Assembly (NCBI GenBank): GCA_030747675.1
Contig: JASLKH010000050.1
Coordinates: 1 to 45,768 of the forward strand
Direction of reading: 5' to 3'
Origin: Candidatus Thalassarchaeaceae archaeon
Lineage (GTDB): Archaea; Thermoplasmatota; Poseidoniia; Poseidoniales; Thalassarchaeaceae
DNA: 45,768 bases
Position numbers and translations under genes: made by a program. The notes under the pieces were generated by a model. It made no database searches. It worked only from the letters and a program-made list of their open reading frames with translations, and had not been told where the DNA came from. Below are positions 12,101-19,800 of the stretch, piece after piece (the first letter of the stretch is position 1; each line of letters starts with the position of its first letter).

Positions 12101-15100
12101 GGATACAATCGATTATCAACTGCAAAATAGCGAATATCATTATTTCTGACAACGGTTTCACCGGGTCCACTTTCAAAACTTGCAACTTCGTATTCCAATG
12201 CTGTCAAGTCATGGTACAACGATACCATTTCTTCCATCGAAAGCGCTGTGATCAGTACTTGGCGTGCAAAGGCAAATCGTGCATTCTGGCGATGTAAAGA
12301 TGTCGATACATCACCGAAATCATCGACTAAATCATTAGTGTACCAATAGTCTCCAATGATGTAATGTGTCGCTGAATCACTAAAACCATCGGCATCCCAA
12401 TCGACCTTGCTATTCAAGTCGAAACCAGCCTTTGCCTCTTCTAGAGTATCGTAAATTCCAATTAATTCTCGATTTTCATACAAACGATAACTTGTAGCAG
12501 ATTCCATAGTCCCATCACTTTGGATTTCGTGGCCCTCTGCAAGAACAACATCGTCAGCTGAACCAATAACGGAGTATGCACGGTCTGCGACTGCCGCCCC
12601 ATTCTCTAATTGAGTGACTGCGAGCCATTCATCCCAGCTTGCTTCATTTGGAAGGTGGCTGCGTAGTATGTTACCGAATTCTGCTGTAAAGCGTTCTCCA
12701 TCATCATCATCTGGGTCATCCATGGATTCATGGCGCATATCGCCCTCAGCCAATGTCATAATGAACAGAGCGAGTGTATCATGCTCGCCATCTGCAAGCA
12801 ACATATTACCTGCTGCTGGAATTCCAGATTGGAAATTGTCAGCAACTGTAGGGTGTTGCCCCTGTGCTAGTGCTTGGAACCCATAATCCCACCATGAAAC
12901 GAATGCCGGTCGTTGTGAGAAAGACTGATCGGAATCTTGATGCTCAAGCCAATCATATGCCTGATTCCAATATCGACCATTAAATCCAGGACCGAATGTA
13001 CCCATATACCAACACTGATTTTGTGTACTTTGGCATCGTGAAGTTGAATCTTCACCTACACCATAATCGACATAAGGTGAACCATCAAAAACCGACCATC
13101 CAAATAATTCTGCACGAAGTACGTCAGGCAGAATGTTGTGAATTGTATTATCCAACTCCTTCTCACCTGATTCCCCTCGAGGTATCCCTGAATCTAGACC
13201 ATAAACAGCATGCTGGCTGAATAACATCAGCATTACCATCAGGATAGCAGGTACAGCAGGGTGCTTTCGGCTTGCTCCTATTGTGGATCGAAGACGGGCC
13301 CCTGAACCTGAAACTCCTAATCGGCGCCATGTCTTCACGAATTCCTTAGTTCCACACCAGCGCCATAGGCCTGCAATAGATGCAGAACCCATAATTGCCA
13401 TAATTGGAGTTGCGTTGAACATAAATCGTCCAGCAGACCAAGCCATGTATGCTGCAATCAAAATCCAGACTGAAAGGACAAGGTCGATTTCTTTACGGTG
13501 ACGTAATCCGCGCCAAAGAGCGATTAATCCCATCCCTAATGCGAAAATGAATACAAGGGGACCGAAGTTTGCGAATAATTGGCCTCGGCTTGGCGCCTGA
13601 GCCTCCGCAATTGTTCCGAAAACCTTGTTCTTCGAGAAATAATATCCTCCAGTGAACAAAACATCCCATCCATTGTAAATGTCCAACATTTGTAACAAGT
13701 ATAGACTGAATAGTAAGAATCCAAACAATCCTCCACCCATTACAATAACCATCAACCATGGTTTATCGCGGAATGCTGTGACCACCCAACCGTTGATGAT
13801 AGTGAATCCAAGAATGTAAAACATAGGTTGGAATCCGCTTGCATCCCATATCAAATTCAATTCCATATTGCCGTAGAATGGCAAAGGAAGGAGGAAGGTG
13901 ACAAGCATCATCACAATTGCTGCCGAAGTCAACGGCATACTATCACGACGTCTTAGCAAATTCAAAGCAGTTTGAACAAAGAACGCTGCATAAATAATAG
14001 CCAAACCGTAAACGAATCCTTTCCATCCTAGTGCAACAGTTGCGAAGGAGACACCTGCTAGAATTGCATAAGACATAGCCTGTGCATGTTTCCTAAATGA
14101 TGCCTTTATTCCACTAAAAAGATGCGTTGGGTTCCAGTGTGAATCTGGTAACAATTTGTCATTACCAACTGTGTCTACTGCACATAACCAGAAATAGAAA
14201 CCAAGTGACATAAACAAAATAACAAATGCGTCGTGATCAGCTAATGCAAATGTGCTGTGGCTTACATGACCAGGCATTAGTGCCATTAGCCATGCGCTAA
14301 TTGCTCCTGCACCTGCACCAAAGAATCGACGGCAAGTAGCAGCAATTGGCAGAATAGTTAGAGCGCCATAAATTGCTGGCATTGCGGCGATTGACCACCA
14401 TGCGGCATCATATACATCACCGGCCAGGAATGGATCGAGGATCTTTCCGCCTAATGCCAATGACCAACTGAAAAGGGGTGGTCGTGGATTAATTGAACCA
14501 ACTGGGTACGAACGATCCATGTCGATAATAAAATGGCTATTTTGTGCCAAGATGTAATCGATTGCCCGCTTCATGTACCATGGATCAGACCCACCAGTCA
14601 TATCCCACTCACCTGTACCGTTTGCATTCATTGCAGGTATTACGTTCCACAGTGTTCGTACAACTAATGCTGCCAAGAGGGCTCCACCTACTGTGATTCC
14701 ATACCAATGCTTGGACCACCATTTAGCAGCCATTCCTGCTGTACGGCGTTCTGAGCCCTTGAGTAATTTCCCAGTGAAACCTGCCCACAATACAACTGAA
14801 TTCAGCCAGAAGAATATAGCAAACCAAGTAAGTGTGCCAAGACTACCCGTTAGGAAATTGTAACCACTGAGTCCAAACAAACCCATATCTTGCCATCCAC
14901 CAATACTGTACAGTATCCAGTTAATGCCAACAAGTCCTGCAAGTGTCCGCCAATGCTCAGCCCAACAATAGGCAACGAACAATGCGACAATACCTGTCAA
15001 GAATGCCCAAAAGAACCCAATTTGCTCTCCAAGGAAAATAGCATCTGGGTTCTCAAGACTGTGTAAGTGCCACAAACTGAAACCATGTGCAGCCGCCCAA

Positions 15101-15771
15101 ACGAAAAGGGCTGAAAGCAGTGGAATGCATTCTTTTCCAACCATCTCTGGTAAGTCCCTAAACCAACTTCCTTGACCTGGATTTTGCAAACGACCTCGCA
15201 TTGCTAGAGCTATTAACGCCCCCGTGACAATCGAAAGTACCCACCATGTGAAAAATAAGTACGCAGTTACCGAACGATCTATGTCAATCAGGCTATAATA
15301 GCCCCCTAATGTTCCTTCTGAAGACCATGCATGGCCTGCAGCAGCCACCTGAATTGCATACAAGAAACCGGCCACAATACCGACGAGGATGATTTCCTCT
15401 TCGTGGCGGTTTGCTCTATCAAAAATATGTACACCAATAGCCGTTATTGTAAAAACAAGTCCCAATAAAGCCGCTCCGTCGTAAATATGGAGCAAACCAA
15501 CGGCTCCAATTACAATTGCAAACCCTAGAGACACGAGAGAGGGGCGTGTTCCAACAGGTTCGAAGATAATACGTGGTGCTTTGCCAAGTAATCCACCGGC
15601 CAATAGCACGACGGTCATCATTAGCAATGTGTTCCATTCACTAGCTTCATAATCGACGTAATTCCAAGTAGCACCTACCATCATGGCTAGCATGATTGCA
15701 ATTGTCACAGGAATTGCTAGCAATCCATGCAGCGGATTGCTAGATGTCTCTGTTTCGTTTTTCTCATCCAT
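6196..15771 (-). CDS. aglB: Giant AglB/STT3-type oligosaccharyltransferase with extra N-terminal membrane domain and about 1,800-residue extracellular extension
   Basis: This 3191-residue protein contains a full STT3/AglB core, which moves a lipid-linked glycan to Asn in N-X-S/T sequons on the outer membrane face. Seen: the first acidic motif in GGSDPWYMKR (about 393-402), the second in ALADHDAF (about 509-516), and the family signature WWDYG at about 960-964, among many membrane helices. In ordinary AglB the first motif lies within the first 50-100 residues; here about 345 residues with some 8-9 helices precede it. After the periplasmic-side domain (to about 1370) comes a long series of Ig/Cna-B and carboxypeptidase-regulatory-like modules, dense in N-X-S/T sites, a CARDB-like module, and a final helix with tail GRRGAQPF. 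The frame is uninterrupted, so this is not a sequencing fusion. The start ATG has GGGA before it. The subtilase at 6165 follows 30 bases later. The extension's role (substrate docking, S-layer-like scaffold) is inferred. Confidence 0.93.
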   Translation of the reverse strand: MDEKNETETSSNPLHGLLAIPVTIAIMLAMMVGATWNYVDYEASEWNTLLMMTVVLLAGGLLGKAPRIIFEPVGTRPSLVSLGFAIVIGAVGLLHIYDGAALLGLVFTITAIGVHIFDRANRHEEEIILVGIVAGFLYAIQVAAAGHAWSSEGTLGGYYSLIDIDRSVTAYLFFTWWVLSIVTGALIALAMRGRLQNPGQGSWFRDLPEMVGKECIPLLSALFVWAAAHGFSLWHLHSLENPDAIFLGEQIGFFWAFLTGIVALFVAYCWAEHWRTLAGLVGINWILYSIGGWQDMGLFGLSGYNFLTGSLGTLTWFAIFFWLNSVVLWAGFTGKLLKGSERRTAGMAAKWWSKHWYGITVGGALLAALVVRTLWNVIPAMNANGTGEWDMTGGSDPWYMKRAIDYILAQNSHFIIDMDRSYPVGSINPRPPLFSWSLALGGKILDPFLAGDVYDAAWWSIAAMPAIYGALTILPIAATCRRFFGAGAGAISAWLMALMPGHVSHSTFALADHDAFVILFMSLGFYFWLCAVDTVGNDKLLPDSHWNPTHLFSGIKASFRKHAQAMSYAILAGVSFATVALGWKGFVYGLAIIYAAFFVQTALNLLRRRDSMPLTSAAIVMMLVTFLLPLPFYGNMELNLIWDASGFQPMFYILGFTIINGWVVTAFRDKPWLMVIVMGGGLFGFLLFSLYLLQMLDIYNGWDVLFTGGYYFSKNKVFGTIAEAQAPSRGQLFANFGPLVFIFALGMGLIALWRGLRHRKEIDLVLSVWILIAAYMAWSAGRFMFNATPIMAIMGSASIAGLWRWCGTKEFVKTWRRLGVSGSGARLRSTIGASRKHPAVPAILMVMLMLFSQHAVYGLDSGIPRGESGEKELDNTIHNILPDVLRAELFGWSVFDGSPYVDYGVGEDSTSRCQSTQNQCWYMGTFGPGFNGRYWNQAYDWLEHQDSDQSFSQRPAFVSWWDYGFQALAQGQHPTVADNFQSGIPAAGNMLLADGEHDTLALFIMTLAEGDMRHESMDDPDDDDGERFTAEFGNILRSHLPNEASWDEWLAVTQLENGAAVADRAYSVIGSADDVVLAEGHEIQSDGTMESATSYRLYENRELIGIYDTLEEAKAGFDLNSKVDWDADGFSDSATHYIIGDYWYTNDLVDDFGDVSTSLHRQNARFAFARQVLITALSMEEMVSLYHDLTALEYEVASFESGPGETVVRNNDIRYFAVDNRLYPIGGYQYAEQGLHSGNPTGIFYAPTTLSGLDPDNYLQTVYITQRGDRPEQEMTGLEFEEQYVNDILASQSGTGGDIIELVDVRVDHQESFFNTMISRTYVGYGSTSLGLDSTNERIAQPAQHLDARYYIGTPDTPLTYAKPLPGAMMPHFALANWYVPGATQNELLSANTGVKILKYYSGATLEGDVNLGDVGIVPNAKILIERDAFSGEDDVDSDERTYWIPVTTTVADENGHYSVRVPSGKIRISAFIGDSDLTAARDTMRQADQQIANSWGDDLVIESNQDRQVNPITGILANVSGSIWLGESTIVVNGEDGHSNGVAVLNSDVNVEASGASGTIFWEGEGDFGEQPLANMELRISNIWDETTQNPYIIRTSTGEVEGERQFGPSATGEVTFTGSGTMISEGTVTATDFTGNFTRAILNGHSFTGEGIIDGRGTFVGTIEDATSFTCINGTMPENATYCNLDSNVTDSYLIDGHVEGASGRFTANGTAQFTTALYRETIIGAGVFVVDTSDESLTSYGTINGTGVFQGTGQFSGDMVSPGSFHLVDAIPGKYHVAVLFENGEEAVLHMPLEVPLSKESPAAKNIELTLLGTWIQGEANSMGGDAITGRVNLVNSETPDEDASAPCGEVAWAPCYVETSADGGFGIGPVLEGEYVVTMDMDQDGFDEYRSSPIIVTSDNAGNVTPDNINMIPPMYDVEFTVKGPNGNLVSGMNITFTNQFAPISFDARDNGNGSYNIELATGEWVATSLLDEDSILYEEILIEQDDIIDLELNYVESEWVNGTVMYEPVDDKTTELEPYKNQMVMVQWGGITEDTMTDDNGSFSFQLPLGAEVNLTIHVIVGNRMIGKHFIVGEENLSEPLMPQTTWGASGDLFLYEVGRRYDSQVPGYGQHPFVLETYHEETGVTWHWPVDQNGHFVSYVIDNETSNWVFGINEDILNVEPLNYSVAGADNNTLTLIASPDAVNVTLTPFIDHSLDGNVSNGTTQAIEFTLIQIGSMTGYTVNVSADDAGWDNGSISMNLQAGDWIFETPTLDPSDPANSTSFSTIISVLDDGDESFGAVNTDSKFSVLIGNESTEVNIGFIPQWHTSILLENQLNVPLENWTVDFEEIDGVRSFSLLTDSNGTIVDYIAEGEWFVIVDRFIQDDGTEDNVPQEYRGSIIIDSEQSGIVWTTTESAQFNLSISESGSNTTLSGFTLIANSDDRPGDVFEVGPSDENGLIEARLMPGDWTLSLNRTDSNLRWILENYTITVSAGAAANADVNITLDKWVEIAGNLFWDLNNDDLWNLGEGIADANVTVTGPSFGPVNLTSNNMGTWSVFVPTSDNYTVNAIREGYSPSSTVIEVGYTANSSDMEMDAGVVTIGGMITHSLPSEWNLISDDVEITLLPESGLARTSLSATKVLDNGTWNGTWSAVVEPGAWVLHVTYDGNEGKFAAMELVNAEIADGGELNVTLSTASILNLETSWIDFDGVERNLSDTTLISNPTDLIMANGLTMRWNETVDANGSLNLLLPAGDYSVEASFTTMEQAMEMSYSGGLSAEVVGGGIESPDYVVNFNRRFDHSVMFAIGDNFVNVTQSTTDTDEFTIIAGENEEFLIADIPVIVNYTGNQAVDEFTVSALINGGDAEYWTVVFYNGTNETGAEVWETTRTYTMGIGSPANETTVMMRIVPANQTLAQSYSFGHSLKIKMTNSDGSHSEYELTLRVPQTYGFEVVSDITEEFGIIPGSDDQYEFIIKNTGNGDDQYFFEIGAIPDTPELEGWSVQGAVSVPVGASSAQMYSLNIHSPTNAPDTSFSVWITVTSKDNTSYAPFEIKIKTALPDLSIDDWGVVDTSKSGFAAADSDNTFFVNVENSGDVDAANVVVEILNASGDVVGSKALPVAKGVTESFEIIVNTAPYGIGSENFVLHINTTGFQVVSEPDDVTFAVNIQKEAPEEASFILGIVVLLLFVGIIYMFVKFSGRRGAQPF

Positions 15772-15852
15772 TGTTATTCCCTCTCATAGGTTACTGACTG
15801 CATTCGTTCCACTGTCAGCGACGCCGCGACTTGAGACCCCGTTATAGAGTCT

Positions 15853-15872
15853 CCTCACGCGCTCGCGCGAGG
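15853..15872 (-). terminator. GC-rich hairpin in the purD-aglB gap
   Basis: CCTC and GAGG flank a CGCG/CGCG inner stem with one A-C mismatch and a 4-nt loop. It lies 34 bases after the purD stop. A second weaker stem (GAGAC 15833-15837 with GTCTC 15849-15853) abuts it. On the minus strand TCTATAAC within that second loop could serve as a TATA box for aglB. So the 135-base gap plausibly ends purD and starts aglB; no further gene is seen in it. Confidence 0.4.
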
Positions 15873-15906
15873 GAAGGGGCGCAGTGCAACGATTCCGATT
15901 AACCAC

Positions 15907-17187
15907 TCAAAGTGCCCTATAACCAATATCTTGGCGGAAATGTGACCCCTCAAGATGGACCTCTGAAAGCTTCTGATATGCTAAATTACGAGCCTTTAGC
16001 AAAGTCCCAGATATTCCAGTTGCAGCAAGAACTCGTCCGCCACTTGAAATCAATTTCCCGTCCTGAAAAGTTGTTCCTGCATGGTGAATAAAAGCCCTTC
16101 CTTCAAGTCCAGTATATTGAGTGAAATCTCCAGTGATTTCTACTCCTTTGATAGGGGGACCTGGGTAACCTTCAGCAGCCAAAACAACAGTCATGGCAAA
16201 TGCATCATGAAATGTAGGTGTATTTTCGGCCAGCCTACCTTCTGCTACAGCCAGAAATAGGTCACATAAATCACTAGAAATTAGAGGGATTGTCACTTGG
16301 GTTTCAGGATCACCAAACCGGACATTAAATTCAACGACGGATGGGGCCCCATTTGAGTCAATCATTAATCCAACATACAAGCACCCTCTATATGGGACAT
16401 CTTGTGATGAAAGGTATTTGTGCATGGGTTCTACAATTTCTCTGATAGCACGATTACGGATAGATTCAGTCACAACAGGGGCGGGAGCATATGCGCCCAT
16501 TCCTCCAGTATTAAGGCCAGTGTCACCCTCTCCGACACGCTTGTGATCTTGGCTGCAAGGAAGGGGAACAAAACCTGATTCATCCATCATCACCAGCATA
16601 CTTGCTTCTTCCCCTGGGAGAAATTGTTCAAGTAAAACAAAACCATCAGAATCAATGGATTGAGTGATGAATTTTCTAGCCTCATCCAAATCTGCTGTTA
16701 CAACAACCCCCTTACCTCCAGCAAGTACATCCCGCTTCACTACCCATGGAGAACCGAATTTTTCGAGGGTGTCGTCAATGTTACTTTCAATATCTAATCG
16801 TGCTACTTCGGCTGTAGGGACTCCCAATTTCAGCATCGTTTCTTTGGCAAATGTTTTGCTTCCCTCCAGCATTGCACCAGTAGCATGTGGGCCAAAACAT
16901 GGAATCCCATCGGCGCGAAGTTTGTCTGCAAGTCCGTCCACTAAAGGTGCTTCTGGACCCACAATAACCAAATCTGCATTGAGTGCTTTTGCCAAATTAA
17001 CTTGGCCAATTACATCTCCCGCACTTACTTTGTGATTGGTTGCAATACTGGCTGTTCCAGCATTACCTGGAGCAACATGAACTAAGTCTACAGATGGACT
17101 TCCAATTAATCCAATAGCCAAGGCATGTTCTCTACCCCCACCACCAACGATGAGAACTGTCCGCCCCATGAGAGGCTCTAGGTACAT
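15907..17187 (-). CDS. purD: Phosphoribosylamine-glycine ligase (GAR synthetase)
   Basis: PurD joins glycine to phosphoribosylamine using ATP, the second committed step of purine synthesis, in the cytoplasm. The 426-residue length is normal for the family. Motifs in order: N-domain VGGGGREHALA, PGNAGT, VGPEAPLVDGLAD and CFGPHATGAMLEGSK; ATP-grasp segment VVKRDVLAGGKGV; and the C-terminal metal/substrate signature NVRFGDPETQ followed by TIPLI. Homology begins at MGRTVLIVGGGG, so the true start may be the ATG at 17169, six codons inside the one used here; neither has a strong ribosome site. It is 20 bases downstream of carS on the same strand, so the two are likely co-transcribed although their pathways differ. 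Nothing unusual in the catalytic regions. Confidence 0.96.
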   Translation of the reverse strand: MYLEPLMGRTVLIVGGGGREHALAIGLIGSPSVDLVHVAPGNAGTASIATNHKVSAGDVIGQVNLAKALNADLVIVGPEAPLVDGLADKLRADGIPCFGPHATGAMLEGSKTFAKETMLKLGVPTAEVARLDIESNIDDTLEKFGSPWVVKRDVLAGGKGVVVTADLDEARKFITQSIDSDGFVLLEQFLPGEEASMLVMMDESGFVPLPCSQDHKRVGEGDTGLNTGGMGAYAPAPVVTESIRNRAIREIVEPMHKYLSSQDVPYRGCLYVGLMIDSNGAPSVVEFNVRFGDPETQVTIPLISSDLCDLFLAVAEGRLAENTPTFHDAFAMTVVLAAEGYPGPPIKGVEITGDFTQYTGLEGRAFIHHAGTTFQDGKLISSGGRVLAATGISGTLLKARNLAYQKLSEVHLEGSHFRQDIGYRAL

Positions 17188-17207
17188 CCAGCCTTTGAAG
17201 AATCGCT

Positions 17208-17867
17208 TCAGTAAGGGACTTCTTTCAAACCCAGTTTGTGCCCAATAATATTCGTTATCCTATGAATAATTGGAGTCAAAATAAGTACATACAACATTGG
17301 TTTGAAGAGCACGGAATCACCCAATAAAATCCCTGGGAAAAGAAGTAAACCTAATCCAAATGTAAGAACTGCAAATGGCAAAGTGTCCAGTAAAGGTGCG
17401 CTTGAAGATACATCTCCTTCTCGCTTTAAACCTCGACGCCGTTTGATGAACGAACCGCCCATGTCTCCAATCATACATCCAAAACCTAAACATGCACCTA
17501 CAATGAATGCAGCACCCCATTCACCACCAATCCAAAACCAAGATGTGGTCTCCGACCAAGTCAATGGATCAAGGAATATGCTATCCCCTTCCACTGAATT
17601 CTTTGAACCAATCCAGTGTGTGAATAATCCAAGAAAGCCTGCACAAAGAACTGCGCCTAGCAATCCATTCCATGTTTTGCCATCACCCAATATTCGATTT
17701 CCATCCGAAAGCACTCGTCCAGCATCGATAGGGATTATTGGCCAACCTGTCACCTCAGGTATCCACTTCCCCCCCAACATTGCGCCAGTATTGGCTAAGT
17801 ATCCTGGTAAATATAGCCAAAGAACTAGGATTATACCCCCAAAGCCAGTCCAAGGTTCACCCGCCAT
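17208..17867 (-). CDS. carS: CDP-archaeol synthase (CarS, DUF46 family)
   Basis: CarS activates the archaeal lipid precursor digeranylgeranylglyceryl phosphate with CTP to give CDP-archaeol, in the membrane. The family signature is clear: LPGYLANTGAMLGGKWIP, then the hydrophilic loop with IDAGRVLSDGNRILGDGKTW (a D-G-R...GDGKTW pattern holding the metal-binding residues), and several membrane helices in the rest. The protein is 219 residues from the ATG at 17867 (MAGEPWTGF); an in-frame ATG at 17939 would add 24 residues but would leave only 12 bases to the divergent gene, so I prefer the shorter form. The family usually has about 170-180 residues; the extra length is an insertion between helices (about 110-135). 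It is the best single marker of archaeal origin in the window and probably leads the carS-purD transcript. Confidence 0.94.
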   Translation of the reverse strand: MAGEPWTGFGGIILVLWLYLPGYLANTGAMLGGKWIPEVTGWPIIPIDAGRVLSDGNRILGDGKTWNGLLGAVLCAGFLGLFTHWIGSKNSVEGDSIFLDPLTWSETTSWFWIGGEWGAAFIVGACLGFGCMIGDMGGSFIKRRRGLKREGDVSSSAPLLDTLPFAVLTFGLGLLLFPGILLGDSVLFKPMLYVLILTPIIHRITNIIGHKLGLKEVPY

Positions 17868-17929
17868 ATATTGTCTAGTAGGAATTAGGCTTTGAGAACT
17901 TGTGCTCTGGAAGCCGTAGCCTTCATGTT

Positions 17930-17938
17930 GTATATGCA
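17930..17938. promoter_or_regulatory. Candidate TATA element in the carS / surface-protein divergent gap
   Basis: TATATGCA (17931-17938) is the only clear TATA-like element between carS and the divergent gene at 17952. Read on the minus strand it would give carS a leader of about 40 bases. Read on the plus strand it lies only about 20 bases before the ATG at 17952, slightly too close. So it fits carS better; the promoter of the plus-strand gene is not certain. Confidence 0.3.
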
Positions 17939-17951
17939 TCTAAGCAATGTC

Positions 17952-19796
17952 ATGGGAAGTAAATTGAATCTGCCTTTGCTAATGGCCGCACTGATGTTCA
18001 CAGGGTTAATTCCAATGAGTACTGCCAATTATGCACCTACAAATGGCGGACCTTATGCAGTTGATAGTGATGAAACATGGGACCAGGGTGGTTATCTCGA
18101 TGCACAAGTTGTAATTGAAGCGGGAGCGACCCTTACAATAACATCCAACATTATAGTCAAAGATGGAGCCTCAATAACAGTGAATGAGGGTGCTACGCTG
18201 AACGTTTCAGAGGGTGGACTTAGCGCTGAAAATGGGCCACACGCGGTTCGCCCCATCTCAATTTCAGACTCGTCGAGTTTACTCGTCGATTCCAGTGTAT
18301 CCACTGCTGGTTTTGCTTTGCGCATCATTTCTGCTGCAGATAATTCACTTGAAGGATGGACTGTGAGTTGGGACGATATTACTCCACAAGACATGAATGG
18401 AACCATGCACGAAATTAATTTCACTGCACCAAAAGAAGATTTTAGAATCTATTTTGACTTGCCACCTGGGAACTTAGGGGATCTTGTTATTGACCGATTG
18501 GAAGTTTTCGACATATCGACTTCAGCAACTCATATTACATACGCAACTGATGCTGCTCCAATAGACTGTTTCCTTGCAGGTGATGTTGGTTTCCCACTAA
18601 TCGTCAATGGGAATGCTCATTTTGAAAATAGTTTGATTGAAGGTTCAGAGATAACCATCACAGGTGACGTCACTACTGATAGTTCTGCCTTCAAATCATC
18701 AGGACCAGTAGTTGTTACAGGAGGAGATGCGAGTCTAATTATGTCAGAAGGATCAATTTCATTATCTCGAATGGATCATGACGTTCAACTCGATAGTGTT
18801 GCACAAATCATCTGGGGTGCTGCCAATGGTACAGGTGGATTAATTGATCGTTGGGAGCGTATTGTTCCTGAACAAATTATTCACATCCCTATTGACAACT
18901 TTGCTGCAGGATGCCCCTCAGGGGGATGCGTGCAGTACGATTACCATGGCCTGGGTAGCCCAAATGCAGGGAATACTGGGATTCGTGCACCTGACATTGA
19001 TGGTAATGCCATAGTCCCATCACGGACTGTCGAAATTGGATGGGCTGATAGTACAGATGTATGGAATGAAAATGGTTTTATCGAAATTAAGAAATTCCAA
19101 ATTGTCTGGAATCTTGACTCATCAATTGGATCTTGGAGTGAAGGTGAAATGGTTCCAATGCCCTATGATGTGGGGGTATTCAACATCCTTGAACATCTCG
19201 AATACCCCGTGATTTCAGTTGACTCCGTTGAACTGGAAAGTGATGTAGGTACAATAGGGGAATCAATGGATGTAGTCGTAACTGTATCAAATACTGGAAC
19301 TGCAGCTGCAGCTGTGGCAATTCTTTGCAATATTGCTGAAACTGGACAAAGTGCTGACATGACACCGCTTTATTCATCGATGACATTAGAGCGTGGAGAA
19401 ACTGATTCAATCGAGGCGCTTTGGTCCTATGGGGGTAGTGGAGATGCTAGTTTAGTTTGCTTTGTTAATGAACCCGCTCAATTACTTGATACAAGTGCAT
19501 TCATTACCAACCAAAATCAAACTGGGACTTATGGCGACTCAACGACTGTGGATTGGAGTAGCTCAGATGAAACCGAATTTGACTCTCTACTCATTGTAAT
19601 TACACTCATCATTGTAGTCATTGTATGCTTAGTTGCTGTAGTAAGAATGGCACAACAAGGTGCCTTCGATGACATCACCTCGGACGGTGATGGAGATGAG
19701 GGTGAGGACGAAATTTCCGATGGAAATGATGATGAAGGCGATGGAGAAAGTCGTGTGGACCGCTTCAAAGAATTACTACAGGGTGAAGAAGACTGA
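17952..19796 (+). CDS. Surface protein with CARDB-like domain and C-terminal membrane anchor
   Basis: This 614-residue protein starts MGSKLNLPLLMAALMF, a typical signal peptide; the open frame extends 20 codons further upstream but into the carS region. Residues about 30-130 contain regularly spaced strands with repeated G-A-T-L (VIEAGATLTI, GASITVNEGATLNV), resembling the short beta-strand ladders that cap parallel beta-helix proteins. Residues about 430-530 are CARDB-like (VTVSNTGTAAAAVAIL). A helix follows (SLLIVITLIIVVIVCLVAVV, about 545-565), then an acidic Asp/Glu/Gly-rich cytoplasmic tail of about 45 residues ending DRFKELLQGEED. It is divergent from carS and converges with the next gene with only 4 bases between stops. 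Function is unknown; adhesion or binding outside the cell is a guess. Confidence 0.86.
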   Translation: MGSKLNLPLLMAALMFTGLIPMSTANYAPTNGGPYAVDSDETWDQGGYLDAQVVIEAGATLTITSNIIVKDGASITVNEGATLNVSEGGLSAENGPHAVRPISISDSSSLLVDSSVSTAGFALRIISAADNSLEGWTVSWDDITPQDMNGTMHEINFTAPKEDFRIYFDLPPGNLGDLVIDRLEVFDISTSATHITYATDAAPIDCFLAGDVGFPLIVNGNAHFENSLIEGSEITITGDVTTDSSAFKSSGPVVVTGGDASLIMSEGSISLSRMDHDVQLDSVAQIIWGAANGTGGLIDRWERIVPEQIIHIPIDNFAAGCPSGGCVQYDYHGLGSPNAGNTGIRAPDIDGNAIVPSRTVEIGWADSTDVWNENGFIEIKKFQIVWNLDSSIGSWSEGEMVPMPYDVGVFNILEHLEYPVISVDSVELESDVGTIGESMDVVVTVSNTGTAAAAVAILCNIAETGQSADMTPLYSSMTLERGETDSIEALWSYGGSGDASLVCFVNEPAQLLDTSAFITNQNQTGTYGDSTTVDWSSSDETEFDSLLIVITLIIVVIVCLVAVVRMAQQGAFDDITSDGDGDEGEDEISDGNDDEGDGESRVDRFKELLQGEED

Positions 19797-19800
19797 AAAC

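Noticed and set aside
6196-15771. Frameshift or chimera explaining the huge AglB
   Set aside because: One uninterrupted frame with even composition and a sensible final anchor; no sign of joined halves in the sequence itself.
15772-15906. A small gene between purD and aglB
   Set aside because: No open frame with a start and ribosome site; the gap is dominated by stem-forming and promoter-like sequence.
17302-17895. A 197-codon plus-strand open frame opposite carS
   Set aside because: It mirrors the carS frame, is Pro/Arg/Ser-rich without domain logic, and carS has a convincing family signature.
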